Assembly: GCA_019751575.1 (NCBI GenBank)
Contig: JAIENF010000608.1
Coordinates: forward strand, 1 to 8,220
Length of the DNA stretch: 8,220 nucleotides
Direction: 5' to 3'
Source of the DNA: Burkholderiales bacterium
Lineage (GTDB): Bacteria; Pseudomonadota; Gammaproteobacteria; Burkholderiales; CAIKXV01
The position numbers were made by a program, and so were the translations under genes. Positions 1-7,577 of this stretch are shown piece after piece. The stretch's first letter is position 1; each line of letters starts with the position of its first letter. Below the pieces are notes generated by a model. It saw only the letters and a program-made list of their open reading frames with translations. It was not told the origin of the DNA and searched no databases.

Positions 1-1823
1 ACACCTGGCTCACCTCGGGCGACATGCGGCTCGAGATCGGGTTCCTGATCGACAGCCTGACCGCCACCATGATGCTGGTGGTCACCTCGGTGTCCCTGAT
101 GGTGCACGTCTACACCATCGGCTACATGAAGGACGACCCGGGCTACCAGCGTTTCTTCTGCTACATCTCGCTGTTCACCTTCTCGATGCTCATGCTGGTG
201 ATGAGCAACAACTTCCTGCAGCTGTTCTTCGGCTGGGAGGCGGTCGGGCTGGTGTCCTACCTGCTGATCGGCTTCTGGTACAAGCGCCCGACGGCGACCT
301 ACGCGAACCTGAAGGCGTTCCTGGTGAACCGGGTCGGGGACTTCGGCTTCCTGCTCGGCATCGGCCTCGTGCTCGCCTTCTTCGGCACCCTCGACTACCA
401 GCAGGTGTTCGACCGGGCGCCGACGATGGTCGATGCGCGCATCGAGGTCTTCCCGGGCGCCAGCTGGTCGCTGGTCACCGTCACCTGCATCCTCCTGTTC
501 ATCGGCGCGATGGGCAAGTCGGCGCAGTTCCCGCTGCACGTGTGGCTGCCCGATTCGATGGAAGGCCCGACGCCGATCTCGGCGCTGATCCATGCGGCGA
601 CGATGGTGACCGCAGGCATCTTCATGGTGGCGCGCATGTCGCCGCTGTTCGAGCTGTCCGATACCGCGCTCTCGTTCGTGCTGGTCACCGGTGCGATCAC
701 CGCGCTGTTCATGGGCCTGCTCGGCATCGTGCAGAACGACATCAAGCGGGTGGTCGCCTATTCGACCCTGTCCCAGCTCGGCTACATGACGGTGGCGCTC
801 GGTGCTTCCGTCTACTCGGTCGCCATCTTCCACCTGATGACGCATGCCTTCTTCAAGGCCCTGCTGTTCCTGGCCGCCGGCTCGGTGATCATGGGCATGC
901 ACCACAACCAGGACATCCGGTGGATGGGGGGCGTGCGCAAGTCCATGCCCATCACCTGGCTGACGTCGCTCATCGGGTCGCTGGCGCTGATCGGCACGCC
1001 GTTCCTGTCGGGGTTCTATTCGAAGGATTCGATCATCGTCGCGGTGGGCGAATCCGACATCGCCGGCGCCGGCTTCGCCGCGTTCGCGGTGACCGCGGGC
1101 GTGTTCATCACGGCCTTCTACTCGTTCCGCATGTACTTCCTGGTGTTCCACGGGCCCGAGCGCTACCACCTGAAGCCTCACGATCCGCACGACGACCATT
1201 CGCATTCAGACGACCACGGCCATGCGCATGGCGGCAAGCCGCACGAGTCGCCCTGGGTGGTCACGCTGCCACTGGTGCTGCTGGCGATCCCGTCCGTGGC
1301 GATCGGCTACTTCGCGCTCACGCCGATGGTCCTCGGCGACTGGTTCGCGGGCCCGATCTTCGTCGATGGCAGCCACGGCGCCATGGAACACCTGAGGACG
1401 CACCTGCACGGGCCGCTCGAGATGGCACTGCACGGGCTGGTCACCGCACCGTTCTGGCTGGCGCTGGCCGGGGTCGTGCTCGCCTGGTACCTCTACCTGA
1501 AGCGGCCCGACCTGCCGGAGGCCATCGCCGCGAGGATGAAGGGCCTGCACTCGCTGCTGCTCAACAAGTACTACATCGACGAGGCCTACGCGTTCCTGTT
1601 CCGCGACGGGTCGCGCAAGCTCGGCACTTTCCTCTGGAAGGTCGGCGACGTGAAGCTGATCGACGGGGTGATGGTCAACGGCTCGGCCTGGCTGGTCGGG
1701 CAGGTCGCGAGGCTTTCGCGGCAGTTGCAGTCGGGCTACCTCTACACCTATGCCTTCACGATGCTGATCGGCGTGCTGGGGCTGCTGGTGCTGTGGCTGG
1801 TCCGCACGCGCGCGGTGTTCTGA
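1..1823 (+). CDS. nuoL: NADH-quinone oxidoreductase subunit L (NuoL), 5' end outside the window
   Basis: Membrane subunit of respiratory complex I and one of three antiporter-like proton-pumping subunits. The reading frame is open from base 3 (T-W-L-T-S-G-D before the first Met at 24). That Met aligns inside the protein, about 70-80 residues from the usual NuoL start, so the gene begins upstream of the window. Counting from the Met at 24, the channel Glu is in GWEAVGL (E72), the broken-helix Lys in GKSAQ (K165), the HLMTHAFFKALLF helix is at about 270-282, and a second Lys is in YSKD (K334). The C-terminal part (about 505-575) matches the long lateral helix that runs along NuoM and NuoN, followed by a last membrane helix. 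A His/Asp-rich loop (386-407) precedes the conserved ESPWVV segment. The stop is a TGA, 30 nt before nuoM. Identification is secure from sequence recall of the family. Confidence 0.97.
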   Translation, partial: TWLTSGDMRLEIGFLIDSLTATMMLVVTSVSLMVHVYTIGYMKDDPGYQRFFCYISLFTFSMLMLVMSNNFLQLFFGWEAVGLVSYLLIGFWYKRPTATYANLKAFLVNRVGDFGFLLGIGLVLAFFGTLDYQQVFDRAPTMVDARIEVFPGASWSLVTVTCILLFIGAMGKSAQFPLHVWLPDSMEGPTPISALIHAATMVTAGIFMVARMSPLFELSDTALSFVLVTGAITALFMGLLGIVQNDIKRVVAYSTLSQLGYMTVALGASVYSVAIFHLMTHAFFKALLFLAAGSVIMGMHHNQDIRWMGGVRKSMPITWLTSLIGSLALIGTPFLSGFYSKDSIIVAVGESDIAGAGFAAFAVTAGVFITAFYSFRMYFLVFHGPERYHLKPHDPHDDHSHSDDHGHAHGGKPHESPWVVTLPLVLLAIPSVAIGYFALTPMVLGDWFAGPIFVDGSHGAMEHLRTHLHGPLEMALHGLVTAPFWLALAGVVLAWYLYLKRPDLPEAIAARMKGLHSLLLNKYYIDEAYAFLFRDGSRKLGTFLWKVGDVKLIDGVMVNGSAWLVGQVARLSRQLQSGYLYTYAFTMLIGVLGLLVLWLVRTRAVF

Positions 1824-1828
1824 ACAAC

Positions 1829-1858
1829 ACGAATCGAAAATGACGAATCGAAAATGAC
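1829..1858 (+). repeat. 14-bp tandem duplication over the nuoM start
   Basis: The 16-mer acgaatcgaaaatgac occurs at 1829-1844 and again at 1843-1858, that is, two copies of a 14-bp unit plus 2 bp. It fills nearly the whole nuoL-nuoM spacer. Each copy carries an ATG, and the second ATG (1854) is the nuoM start. No good Shine-Dalgarno is present ahead of either copy. The repeat is seen directly; an effect on translation is inference. Confidence 0.9.
1840..1857 (+). promoter_or_regulatory. Five-codon mini-ORF overlapping the nuoM start (possible translational coupling)
   Basis: The ATG in the first copy of the duplication opens a frame M-T-N-R-K and ends at TGA 1855-1857. This stop shares the sequence ATGA with the nuoM start at 1854-1856. 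Such overlaps let a terminating ribosome restart on the next gene. Because nuoM lacks a clear Shine-Dalgarno, the mini-ORF could act as a leader. Whether it is translated is unknown. Confidence 0.3.
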
Positions 1859-3338
1859 TCCGCTGCTGACACTGGCCATCTGGGTGCCCATCGCCAGCGC
1901 GCTGCTAGTGCTGGCCACCGGCTCCGACCGCAATGCCGGCCTGGCGCGGATCCTCGCCCTTGCTGGCGCGCTGGCCGGGTTCGCGGTCACGCTCCCGCTC
2001 TGGTTCGGCTTCGATCCGCAGCAACCCGGGCTGCAGTTCGTCGAGTTCCTGCCCTGGGTGCCGGCGTTCAACATCAACTACCACCTGGGCATCGACGGCA
2101 TCTCCCTGCTGCTGATCCTGCTCAACAGCTTCACCACCGTGGTGGTGGTGATCGCAGGCTGGAAGGTGATCGACAACCGCGTCGCGCAGTACATGGCCGC
2201 CTTCCTGATCCTGTCGGGGCTCATGAACGGCGTGTTCTGCGCGATGGACGCGCTGCTGTTCTACTTCTTCTTCGAAGCCACGCTGATCCCGATGTTCATC
2301 GTGATCGGCATCTGGGGCGGGCCGAACCGCGTCTACGCGTCGGTCAAGTTCTTCCTCTACACGCTGATGGGCTCGCTGCTGATGCTGGTGGCGCTGGTCT
2401 ACCTGTTCCTGCTGTCCGACGGCAGCTTCGCGCTGTCCGAGTGGTACCGGCTGCCGATCGCCTTCGAGGCCCAGGTGCTGATCTTCATCGCGTTCTTCCT
2501 CGCCTTCGCGGTCAAGATCCCGATGTGGCCGGTGCACACCTGGCTGCCGGACGCACACGTCGAAGCGCCCACCGGGGGCTCCGTGGTGCTGGCGGCGATC
2601 ATGCTGAAGCTTGGCGGCTACGGCTTCCTGCGCTTCTCCCTGCCGATCGTGCCCGATGCCAGCCAGGCGCTCGCCGGCGTGGTGGTCGCGCTGTCCCTGG
2701 TGGCGGTGGTCTACATCGGCCTGGTCGCGCTGGTGCAGACCGACATGAAGAAGCTGATCGCCTACTCGTCCATCGCGCACATGGGTTTCGTCACGCTGGG
2801 GCTGTTCCTGTTCAACGCGCTCGGCATCGAGGGCGCGATCATCCAGATGATTTCGCACGGATTCATCTCGGCGGCGATGTTCCTGTGCGTCGGCGTGCTG
2901 TACGACCGGGTGCACAGCCGGGCGATCGCCGACTACGGCGGGGTGGCCAACACGATGCCGGTGTTCGCGGCGTTCTTCATGCTGTTCGCGATGGCCAATG
3001 CCGGCCTGCCCGGCACGAGCGGGTTCGTCGGCGAGTTCATGGTCATCATGGCGGCGATCGAGGTCAGCTTCTGGTATGCGGTGCTCGCCTCGACCACGCT
3101 GATCTTCGGTGCCGCCTACACGCTCTGGATGTACCGGCGGGTCGTGTTCGGCGAGGTGGCCAATGCCGCGGTCGCCGGGCTGAAGGACCTCTCCGGCCGC
3201 GAGGCGTTCGTGCTCGGCCTGCTGGCGGTCGCCGTGCTCGGCATGGGCCTCTGGCCGCTGCCCTTCACCGAAGTGCTGCACACCTCGGTCAACGATCTGG
3301 TCACGCACGTGAACCAGAGCAAACTGCCGGTCCGCTGA
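1854..3338 (+). CDS. nuoM: NADH-quinone oxidoreductase subunit M (NuoM)
   Basis: Second antiporter-like proton-pumping subunit of complex I, a polytopic inner-membrane protein of 494 residues, the normal family length. The N-terminus ([20 protein letters not shown]) is the expected first membrane helix and supports the ATG at 1854. Visible channel residues are the essential Glu in [10 protein letters not shown] (E141), Lys in [19 protein letters not shown] (K221), Lys in [12 protein letters not shown] (K252), His in QMISHGF (H335) and Glu in GFVGEFM (E394). The [12 protein letters not shown] segment is also typical. The gene lies 30 nt after nuoL, in a spacer made of a tandem duplication without an obvious Shine-Dalgarno, and ends 1 nt before nuoN, so it is probably translated by coupling within the operon. 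Nothing is broken or truncated. Confidence 0.97.
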   Translation: MTPLLTLAIWVPIASALLVLATGSDRNAGLARILALAGALAGFAVTLPLWFGFDPQQPGLQFVEFLPWVPAFNINYHLGIDGISLLLILLNSFTTVVVVIAGWKVIDNRVAQYMAAFLILSGLMNGVFCAMDALLFYFFFEATLIPMFIVIGIWGGPNRVYASVKFFLYTLMGSLLMLVALVYLFLLSDGSFALSEWYRLPIAFEAQVLIFIAFFLAFAVKIPMWPVHTWLPDAHVEAPTGGSVVLAAIMLKLGGYGFLRFSLPIVPDASQALAGVVVALSLVAVVYIGLVALVQTDMKKLIAYSSIAHMGFVTLGLFLFNALGIEGAIIQMISHGFISAAMFLCVGVLYDRVHSRAIADYGGVANTMPVFAAFFMLFAMANAGLPGTSGFVGEFMVIMAAIEVSFWYAVLASTTLIFGAAYTLWMYRRVVFGEVANAAVAGLKDLSGREAFVLGLLAVAVLGMGLWPLPFTEVLHTSVNDLVTHVNQSKLPVR

Positions 3339-3339
3339 G

Positions 3340-4785
3340 ATGAATATCCCGATTCCAGACCTCGCCCCGGCCGCGACCGAGCTGTTCCTGCTGGCAGCCG
3401 CCTGCGCCGTCTTGCTGATCGACCTGTTCGTGCGCGACGAGCGGCGCTGGATCACCCAGGTGCTGACCCACCTGGTGCTGGCCGGCTGTGCCGTCATCCT
3501 GCTCGCGACCGCCGGGCCGGGCACCTCCTACACGTTCAGCGTGATGTTCGTCGACGACCCGCTGGCCGATGCGCTGAAGGTGATGATCGTGGTCGCGGTG
3601 TCGGTGCTGCTGGTCTATTCGCGCCGTTACCTCGCCGATCGCGGCATGTACCGGGGCGAGTTCTTCACGCTGACCCTGTTCTCGGTGCTCGGCATGATGG
3701 TGATGGTCTCGGCCAACCACTTCATCACGCTCTACCTCGGGCTCGAGCTGCTGTCCCTGTCGCTGTACGCGATGATCGCGCTGCAGCGCGACTCCGCGGT
3801 CGCCACCGAAGCGGCGATGAAGTACTTCATCCTCGGCGCGCTGGCGTCCGGCATGCTGCTGTACGGGATGTCGATGGTCTATGGTGCGACCGGCACGCTG
3901 CAGGTCGGCGACATCGCTTCCATGATCGCCCGCGGCGAAGGCAACCGGACGGTCCTGGTCTTCGGGCTGGTCTTCATCGTCGCCGGCCTCGGTTTCAAGC
4001 TGGGCGTCGTGCCGTTCCACATGTGGGTTCCGGACGTCTACCACGGCGCCCCGACCGCGGTGACGCTGCTGATCAGCTCGGCTCCCAAGCTCGCGGCCTT
4101 CGCGTTCTTCATGCGCATCCTGGGCGAGGCGCTGGGCGGGCTGGCGGCCGACTGGCGAAGCATGCTGGTCGTGATGGCCGTGCTGTCGCTGGTGCTGGGC
4201 AACGTGGCTGCGATCGCCCAGACGAACCTGAAGCGCATGCTGGCCTACTCCAGCATCTCGCACATGGGGTTCCTGCTGCTGGGATTCCTGGCCGGGAATG
4301 CGTTCGGCTTCGCCGCCGCGATGTTCTACGTGGCCGTCTACGTGCTGATGAACCTGGGCACGTTCGGGATGATCCTGATGCTGGCCCGTTCGGGCTTCGA
4401 GGCCGACCAGCTCGACGATTACCGGGGCCTCGCGCGGCGCGCACCGTGGCACGCATTCATCATGCTGCTGCTGATGTTCTCGATGGCCGGGCTGCCACCG
4501 CTGGTCGGGTTCTACGCAAAGCTCACGGTGCTCGCCGCCGTGGTCGACATCGGGCTGGTCTGGCTCGCGGTGTTCGCCGTGATGATGTCGCTGGTCGGGG
4601 CGTTCTACTACCTGCGGATGGTCAAGCTGATGTACTTCGACGAGCCGGTCGACACCGCGCCGTTCGCCGCGACTGCGGATGCACGCGTGCTGATGTCGGT
4701 CAACGGCCTGTCGGTGCTGGCGCTGGGCCTGATGCCGCAGCCGCTGATGGCCTGGTGCCTGCTGGCGATCCAGCGTTCGATGTAG
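3340..4785 (+). CDS. nuoN: NADH-quinone oxidoreductase subunit N (NuoN)
   Basis: Third antiporter-like subunit of complex I, next to NuoM and furthest inward in the pump row, 481 residues, full length. Motifs seen are Glu in [13 protein letters not shown] (E136), Lys in [14 protein letters not shown] (K220), the conserved [11 protein letters not shown] loop, Lys in SSAPKLAAF (K250), [11 protein letters not shown] (about 301-311), Lys in [10 protein letters not shown] (K394) and the [14 protein letters not shown]-terminal helix. These match the known proton-path residues of the family. The ATG lies 1 nt after the nuoM stop, so the two are tightly coupled. It is the last nuo gene, and a Nudix gene follows after 39 nt. 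Many Burkholderiales carry a small DUF2818 gene at this point; none fits here. Confidence 0.97.
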   Translation: MNIPIPDLAPAATELFLLAAACAVLLIDLFVRDERRWITQVLTHLVLAGCAVILLATAGPGTSYTFSVMFVDDPLADALKVMIVVAVSVLLVYSRRYLADRGMYRGEFFTLTLFSVLGMMVMVSANHFITLYLGLELLSLSLYAMIALQRDSAVATEAAMKYFILGALASGMLLYGMSMVYGATGTLQVGDIASMIARGEGNRTVLVFGLVFIVAGLGFKLGVVPFHMWVPDVYHGAPTAVTLLISSAPKLAAFAFFMRILGEALGGLAADWRSMLVVMAVLSLVLGNVAAIAQTNLKRMLAYSSISHMGFLLLGFLAGNAFGFAAAMFYVAVYVLMNLGTFGMILMLARSGFEADQLDDYRGLARRAPWHAFIMLLLMFSMAGLPPLVGFYAKLTVLAAVVDIGLVWLAVFAVMMSLVGAFYYLRMVKLMYFDEPVDTAPFAATADARVLMSVNGLSVLALGLMPQPLMAWCLLAIQRSM

Positions 4786-4813
4786 GGCCGGCCGGCGGCG
4801 GGAAGGCCGCTGC

Positions 4814-4819
4814 AGGAGG
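4814..4819 (+). promoter_or_regulatory. Strong Shine-Dalgarno AGGAGG for the Nudix gene
   Basis: A perfect AGGAGG stands 5 nt before the ATG at 4825. The nuo genes upstream have no comparable site, so this gene is likely translated independently of nuoN even if co-transcribed. The site fixes the start codon. Confidence 0.85.
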
Positions 4820-4824
4820 GCAGG

Positions 4825-5385
4825 ATGGACGACTTCACCGAACGCCGTATCGATTCCACCGCGGTCTTCGACGGGGCCTTGCTGAAGGTCAGGCGGGACA
4901 CGGTGCTGCTGCCCGACGGCAAGCAGGCCCTGCGCGAGTACATCCTGCATCCAGGCGCAGCGATCATCCTGCCGGTGCTGGACGACGGCCGCGTCGTCCT
5001 GGTGCGCCAGTACCGGTATCCGGTCGGCCGGGAAACGCTCGAGTTCCCGGCCGGCAAGATCGATGCGGGCGAGTCGACGCGCACCACCGCCGAGCGCGAG
5101 CTGCTTGAAGAGACCGGCTATCGCGCGGGTTGCCTCGACTTCGCGTTCAGCGTGCATCCGTGCGTGGGCTATGCAGACGAGCGCATCGACTACTTCCTCG
5201 CCACGCAACTGGTCCATGTCGGCCATCCGGGGGAGGAGGGCGAGTTCCTGTCCACCGTCCTGCTGCCGCTGGACGAAGTGCTGCGGCAGGCCGACAGCGG
5301 CGAGCAGACCGAGACGAAGACGCTGCTCGGAGCCTACTGGCTCGCGCGCCGCCGCGATCGCGCAAGGGCGACCGGCGGCAGCTGA
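4825..5385 (+). CDS. Nudix hydrolase, ADP-ribose pyrophosphatase type
   Basis: Cytoplasmic housekeeping hydrolase expected to split ADP-ribose or a related nucleoside diphosphate derivative into AMP and a sugar phosphate, using Mg2+. The 186-residue protein has the complete Nudix box GX5EX7REUXEEXGU at residues 77-99 (G77, E83, R91, E92, E95, E96, G98). It is preceded by the VLVRQYRYPVGRETLEFPAG strand-loop typical of the ADP-ribose subgroup, and followed by HPCVGYADERIDYFLA (about 111-126), which occupies the position of the subgroup's PSPG-type loop. Substrate is inferred from these motifs; GDP-mannose-type or other NDP-sugar activity cannot be excluded. The start is fixed by AGGAGG 5 nt upstream. 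The C-terminus looks natural. It lies 39 nt after nuoN on the same strand and converges on the GGDEF gene. Confidence 0.9.
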   Translation: MDDFTERRIDSTAVFDGALLKVRRDTVLLPDGKQALREYILHPGAAIILPVLDDGRVVLVRQYRYPVGRETLEFPAGKIDAGESTRTTAERELLEETGYRAGCLDFAFSVHPCVGYADERIDYFLATQLVHVGHPGEEGEFLSTVLLPLDEVLRQADSGEQTETKTLLGAYWLARRRDRARATGGS

Positions 5386-5394
5386 GGCGGCCTC

Positions 5395-5520
5395 CCCGCG
5401 GGCGAACGCACCATCGATCTTGATGTAGTCGACGTCGAACCTTTCCATCCAGTCGAAGTCCGGGAAGCGCGCGCCGAAATCGACGAGCGCGAACGAAGGG
5501 CCCAGCGTCCTGACTGCGCG
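5395..5520 (-). pseudogene. Remnant of an EAL (cyclic-di-GMP phosphodiesterase) domain
   Basis: The minus strand encodes about 42 residues that match the second half of an EAL domain. LGPSFALVDFGARF corresponds to the family's LG..FALDDFG(T/S)GF, and the downstream piece VDYIKIDGAF corresponds to VDYLKIDGSF. The segment has no EAL motif, no upstream half and no downstream half. The first Asp of the DDFG metal-binding motif is Val. It starts directly behind the stop of the GGDEF gene in a different frame, and the similarity fades at about 5395, just short of the Nudix stop at 5385. GGDEF and EAL domains usually sit in this order in one protein, so this is most simply a leftover of a longer ancestor after deletion and frameshift. 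No start or ribosome site of its own is visible. Confidence 0.7.
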
Positions 5521-5521
5521 A

Positions 5522-6856
5522 TCAGCCCGCCATCTGCTTGCGGTGTCGCCAGGACTGGCGCGAGGTCGCGCTGCGCGGCCGGTCGCCATCCGGTGGCTCG
5601 AAGAACATCAGACGGTTGCGCCCGGCCTCCTTCGCCCTGTGCATCGCCACCCGCGCGTGCTTCATCAGCTCGAGTGGCGTATCCCCGTCGAGCGGGAACA
5701 GCACCACCGATGCCGAGGCGGTGCAGTTGAACGGCCGGCGGGTGCCGTCGCCGGACCCCGTCTGGTCGACATGGTGCACATGATGGCCGATGGCGCGGCG
5801 CAGCCGCTCGGCCAGCGCAGACACCGCGTTGCGCGAGGTCCGTCCGCAGATGACTGCGAATGCATCGCCACCAAGGTGGTACAGCGCGGCCTTGTCGGTG
5901 TCCCGCAGTTCAGAACGCAGGACGCCGCCGAGGGCGCGGATCACCGCGTCGCCTTCGCGCGGACCCAGGGCTTCGTTGACCCCCTCGAACCGGTCGAGGT
6001 CGATCGTGACCATCGCACCCCGGTGGCCGGCGCGCAACTCGGCCTCGATGCGTTCCACCAGCGCCGACCGGTTGCCGAGGCCGGTCAGCGGATCATGCCT
6101 CGCCTGTTCGCGCAGCCGCTGAACGGCCTCGTGCTGCTCGGTGATGTCCCGGATCGTCCCGCACATCTGCTCGATCAGGCCGTCTGCGTTGAAGAGTGCC
6201 CTGGCGTTGATGCCGAGCCACTTCGTTCGCGTGCCGCTGGCGATCGCCGTGGTGAAATCGCGCACTTCACCGTGCGTGCGCAACTGCGACAGGAAGCGGC
6301 GGTTCGCGATGCGCTTCCCGGGCGCCTCGAAGCTGAACAGGCAGCGACCGATCAGCCGCTTCACCGGCTCGCCGAACAGCTCGGTCGCGGACTGGCTGAG
6401 GAAGGTGAAGCGCCCGGCGGCATCGGTCTCCCAGATCACGTCGTGCGACAGGTCGAGGATGTTGTCGGTGCGCCGCTTCTGGTCGGTCAGCAGCGTCAGG
6501 AAGATCCGCTTCTGTTCCCGCTCGTCGGTGGCCCGCGACATCTGCAACGCCAGGTACTGCATCGCGTCGTCCGCGCGGCGCCGCACGAACACGCGTGCCA
6601 ACGCCTCGATGTCCGCGCGCCGGAAGAGGGTGCCTTCTGCCGGAGCGGCGGCACGCACGCCCTCGCGTTTCAGGCGGAGTACCCCGCGTTCCGCGAGTTC
6701 CCCGATCGCGGCCAGCGAAAGGTCGAGGCGGCGGGCGGCCTCGACCGCGGGGATCCATGTCTTCGCCATCGGAAGCCCGGAAACGCAGCACCGGTCGTTG
6801 CGGAGGAGTGGCTGGAACGCCGGGGTCAGCATATCGCGATCAGGGTCGATGCGCAC
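5522..6856 (-). CDS. HTH-like / PAS / degenerate GGDEF (GGDAF) regulator
   Basis: Signal protein of 444 residues, with no obvious membrane segment. Residues 34-90 look like a winged helix-turn-helix of the MerR/excisionase kind (WIPAVEAARRLDLS, then a second helix, then a basic wing and FRRADIEALA). Residues 105-131 are probably a helical linker, and 131-240 form a PAS domain ending in GTIRDITEQ. Residues 250-420 form a GGDEF domain entered by HDPLTGLGNR. In the GGDEF part D286, N294 and D303 are kept. The signature is GGDAF (329-333), the usual DRFK is DRFE, the Arg before the signature is His, and AD.AMY is AR.AMH. The missing Glu normally takes part in metal binding, so cyclase activity is unlikely; GTP or c-di-GMP sensing is possible. 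The GTG start at 6856 has AGGA 4 nt upstream, but the Met at 6769, just before the HTH, is an alternative. Confidence 0.85.
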   Translation of the reverse strand: MRIDPDRDMLTPAFQPLLRNDRCCVSGLPMAKTWIPAVEAARRLDLSLAAIGELAERGVLRLKREGVRAAAPAEGTLFRRADIEALARVFVRRRADDAMQYLALQMSRATDEREQKRIFLTLLTDQKRRTDNILDLSHDVIWETDAAGRFTFLSQSATELFGEPVKRLIGRCLFSFEAPGKRIANRRFLSQLRTHGEVRDFTTAIASGTRTKWLGINARALFNADGLIEQMCGTIRDITEQHEAVQRLREQARHDPLTGLGNRSALVERIEAELRAGHRGAMVTIDLDRFEGVNEALGPREGDAVIRALGGVLRSELRDTDKAALYHLGGDAFAVICGRTSRNAVSALAERLRRAIGHHVHHVDQTGSGDGTRRPFNCTASASVVLFPLDGDTPLELMKHARVAMHRAKEAGRNRLMFFEPPDGDRPRSATSRQSWRHRKQMAG

Positions 6857-6871
6857 CGGTTCCTGAACCGG
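6856..6871. promoter_or_regulatory. Perfect 16-bp palindrome over the ribosome-binding site of the GGDEF gene
   Basis: CCGGTTCCTGAACCGG has 7-bp arms around a 2-nt centre. On the minus strand its centre contains the AGGA Shine-Dalgarno and its last base is the first base of the GTG start. It could be an operator for a dimeric regulator, perhaps the HTH part of the same gene. In RNA it could form a hairpin (6 bp, CAGG loop) hiding the start. A second short palindrome, TCAGCTGA, lies at 6875-6882. The symmetry is seen directly; the role is inference. Confidence 0.4.
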
Positions 6872-7001
6872 ATGTCAGCTGAAGATCACGATGTTGCCGT
6901 CGTCCTGCACGGCGCGGGCCACATGATTACACTGTCGTCAGTTGAAGGTCCGATCGCTGTCTTCTCCTCTGTCCTGCCTGCATCTGCCCACTTCAAACGC
7001 G
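6857..7001. other. Divergent intergenic region, GGDEF gene / AP2-like gene
   Basis: This 145-bp stretch separates two divergent genes and must hold their promoters unless transcripts come from further away. No convincing -35/-10 pair is visible. The best fragment is TGATTACACT at 6924-6933 (plus strand, resembling an extended -10), which lacks a good -35. Codon use in the plus frame 6942-7001 is poor in G/C at third positions compared with the following gene, so I treat it as non-coding. Confidence 0.5.
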
Positions 7002-7577
7002 ATGTCCTGCAAGTTGCTCGACTACCCGGCGCGCGGAATCTATGGCTTCCGGGTGGTCCGCCGGATCGGCGGCCAGGTGTACGACGAGTTCTTTTCGCTG
7101 ATCGACCGCAGGCGCCGGATCGGGAATGGATCGCAGCGCTATGCCCGGATGACCGGGGCTGCCTTTGCCCGCGTGCAGCGCCAGGCCCTGCAGCGGGACG
7201 CTGCCCTGGGCGGCATGCAGCGGGTGTATCGCGCCTATGAGGCCGCGCAGGCACGACCACAGCCGCGTGCGCCGGGCTCGACCACCGTCCGGGGCATCCG
7301 CTTCTGCCAGACGCGTCCCGGACGGGCTGCACATCTTTCGCCGATGCCCGGCTTCCTGGTCAGCGTGGTCGCCGGTGGCCGGCGTGCTGCCCGCTACTTC
7401 CGGTTGCCGATGCCGCTGGATCCCCAGGGGTGGCGCGAGACCTGGGTGGGCGCGGTGTCGTGGCTCGCCCGGGTCAAGGACCTGCGCGACTGGGCTTCAT
7501 TGCTGGAGCGCGAGCCGGACCTGCACGGAGCGGTCGCACTGCTGTGTCAGGCGGGCCAGACTAGCCCGCATACTTGA
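7002..7577 (+). CDS. Small protein with two diverged AP2-like repeats
   Basis: Protein of 191 residues, basic, without signal peptide or membrane segment. Two copies of the pattern GFxVx4GGx6FxL are seen, at residues 14-33 and 116-135. Each is preceded by RGI and followed by a helical stretch (AFARVQRQALQRDAAL; SWLARVKDLRDWASLLE). This beta-beta-beta-helix layout resembles bacterial AP2-type DNA-binding domains, where a GW.V....G....FF strand set is followed by an Ala/Arg-rich helix and where two units per protein are common. The assignment is by pattern only and should be held loosely. The ATG at 7002 is preferred because strong G/C third-position bias begins there; the frame could open earlier, at TTG 6942. 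No clear Shine-Dalgarno is present. The gene converges with the redoxin gene: 4 nt separate its stop from the redoxin TGA, and it overlaps the proposed read-through tail by 17 nt. Confidence 0.6.
   Translation: MSCKLLDYPARGIYGFRVVRRIGGQVYDEFFSLIDRRRRIGNGSQRYARMTGAAFARVQRQALQRDAALGGMQRVYRAYEAAQARPQPRAPGSTTVRGIRFCQTRPGRAAHLSPMPGFLVSVVAGGRRAARYFRLPMPLDPQGWRETWVGAVSWLARVKDLRDWASLLEREPDLHGAVALLCQAGQTSPHT

Noticed and set aside
1905..3524. A 539-codon open frame on the minus strand opposite nuoM
   Set aside because: The translation is low-complexity, rich in Arg, His, Gln and Asp, with no domain; it is the mirror of a GC-rich membrane-protein gene whose plus-strand frame is certain.
4786..4811. 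GGCCGGCC and nearby GCGGC/GCCGC pairing as a terminator after nuoN
   Set aside because: Short stems and no T-run; ordinary GC-rich spacer before a gene with a strong Shine-Dalgarno.
4786..4824. A small DUF2818-type gene between nuoN and the Nudix gene
   Set aside because: The spacer is only 39 nt; no room for such a gene, and no remnant is visible.
3301..5589. A 762-codon open frame on the minus strand opposite nuoN and the Nudix gene
   Set aside because: Only its first ~65 codons (5589-5395) contain a recognisable segment, the EAL remnant. The rest is compositionally odd antisense sequence opposite secure genes.
5543..7240. A 565-codon open frame on the plus strand opposite the GGDEF gene
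   Set aside because: No recognisable domain, while the minus strand encodes clear PAS and GGDEF domains over the same bases.
7551..7569. The GC hairpin as a bidirectional intrinsic terminator between convergent genes
   Set aside because: No T-rich tract follows on either strand. Not fully excluded, but the SECIS reading explains its position behind the TGA better.
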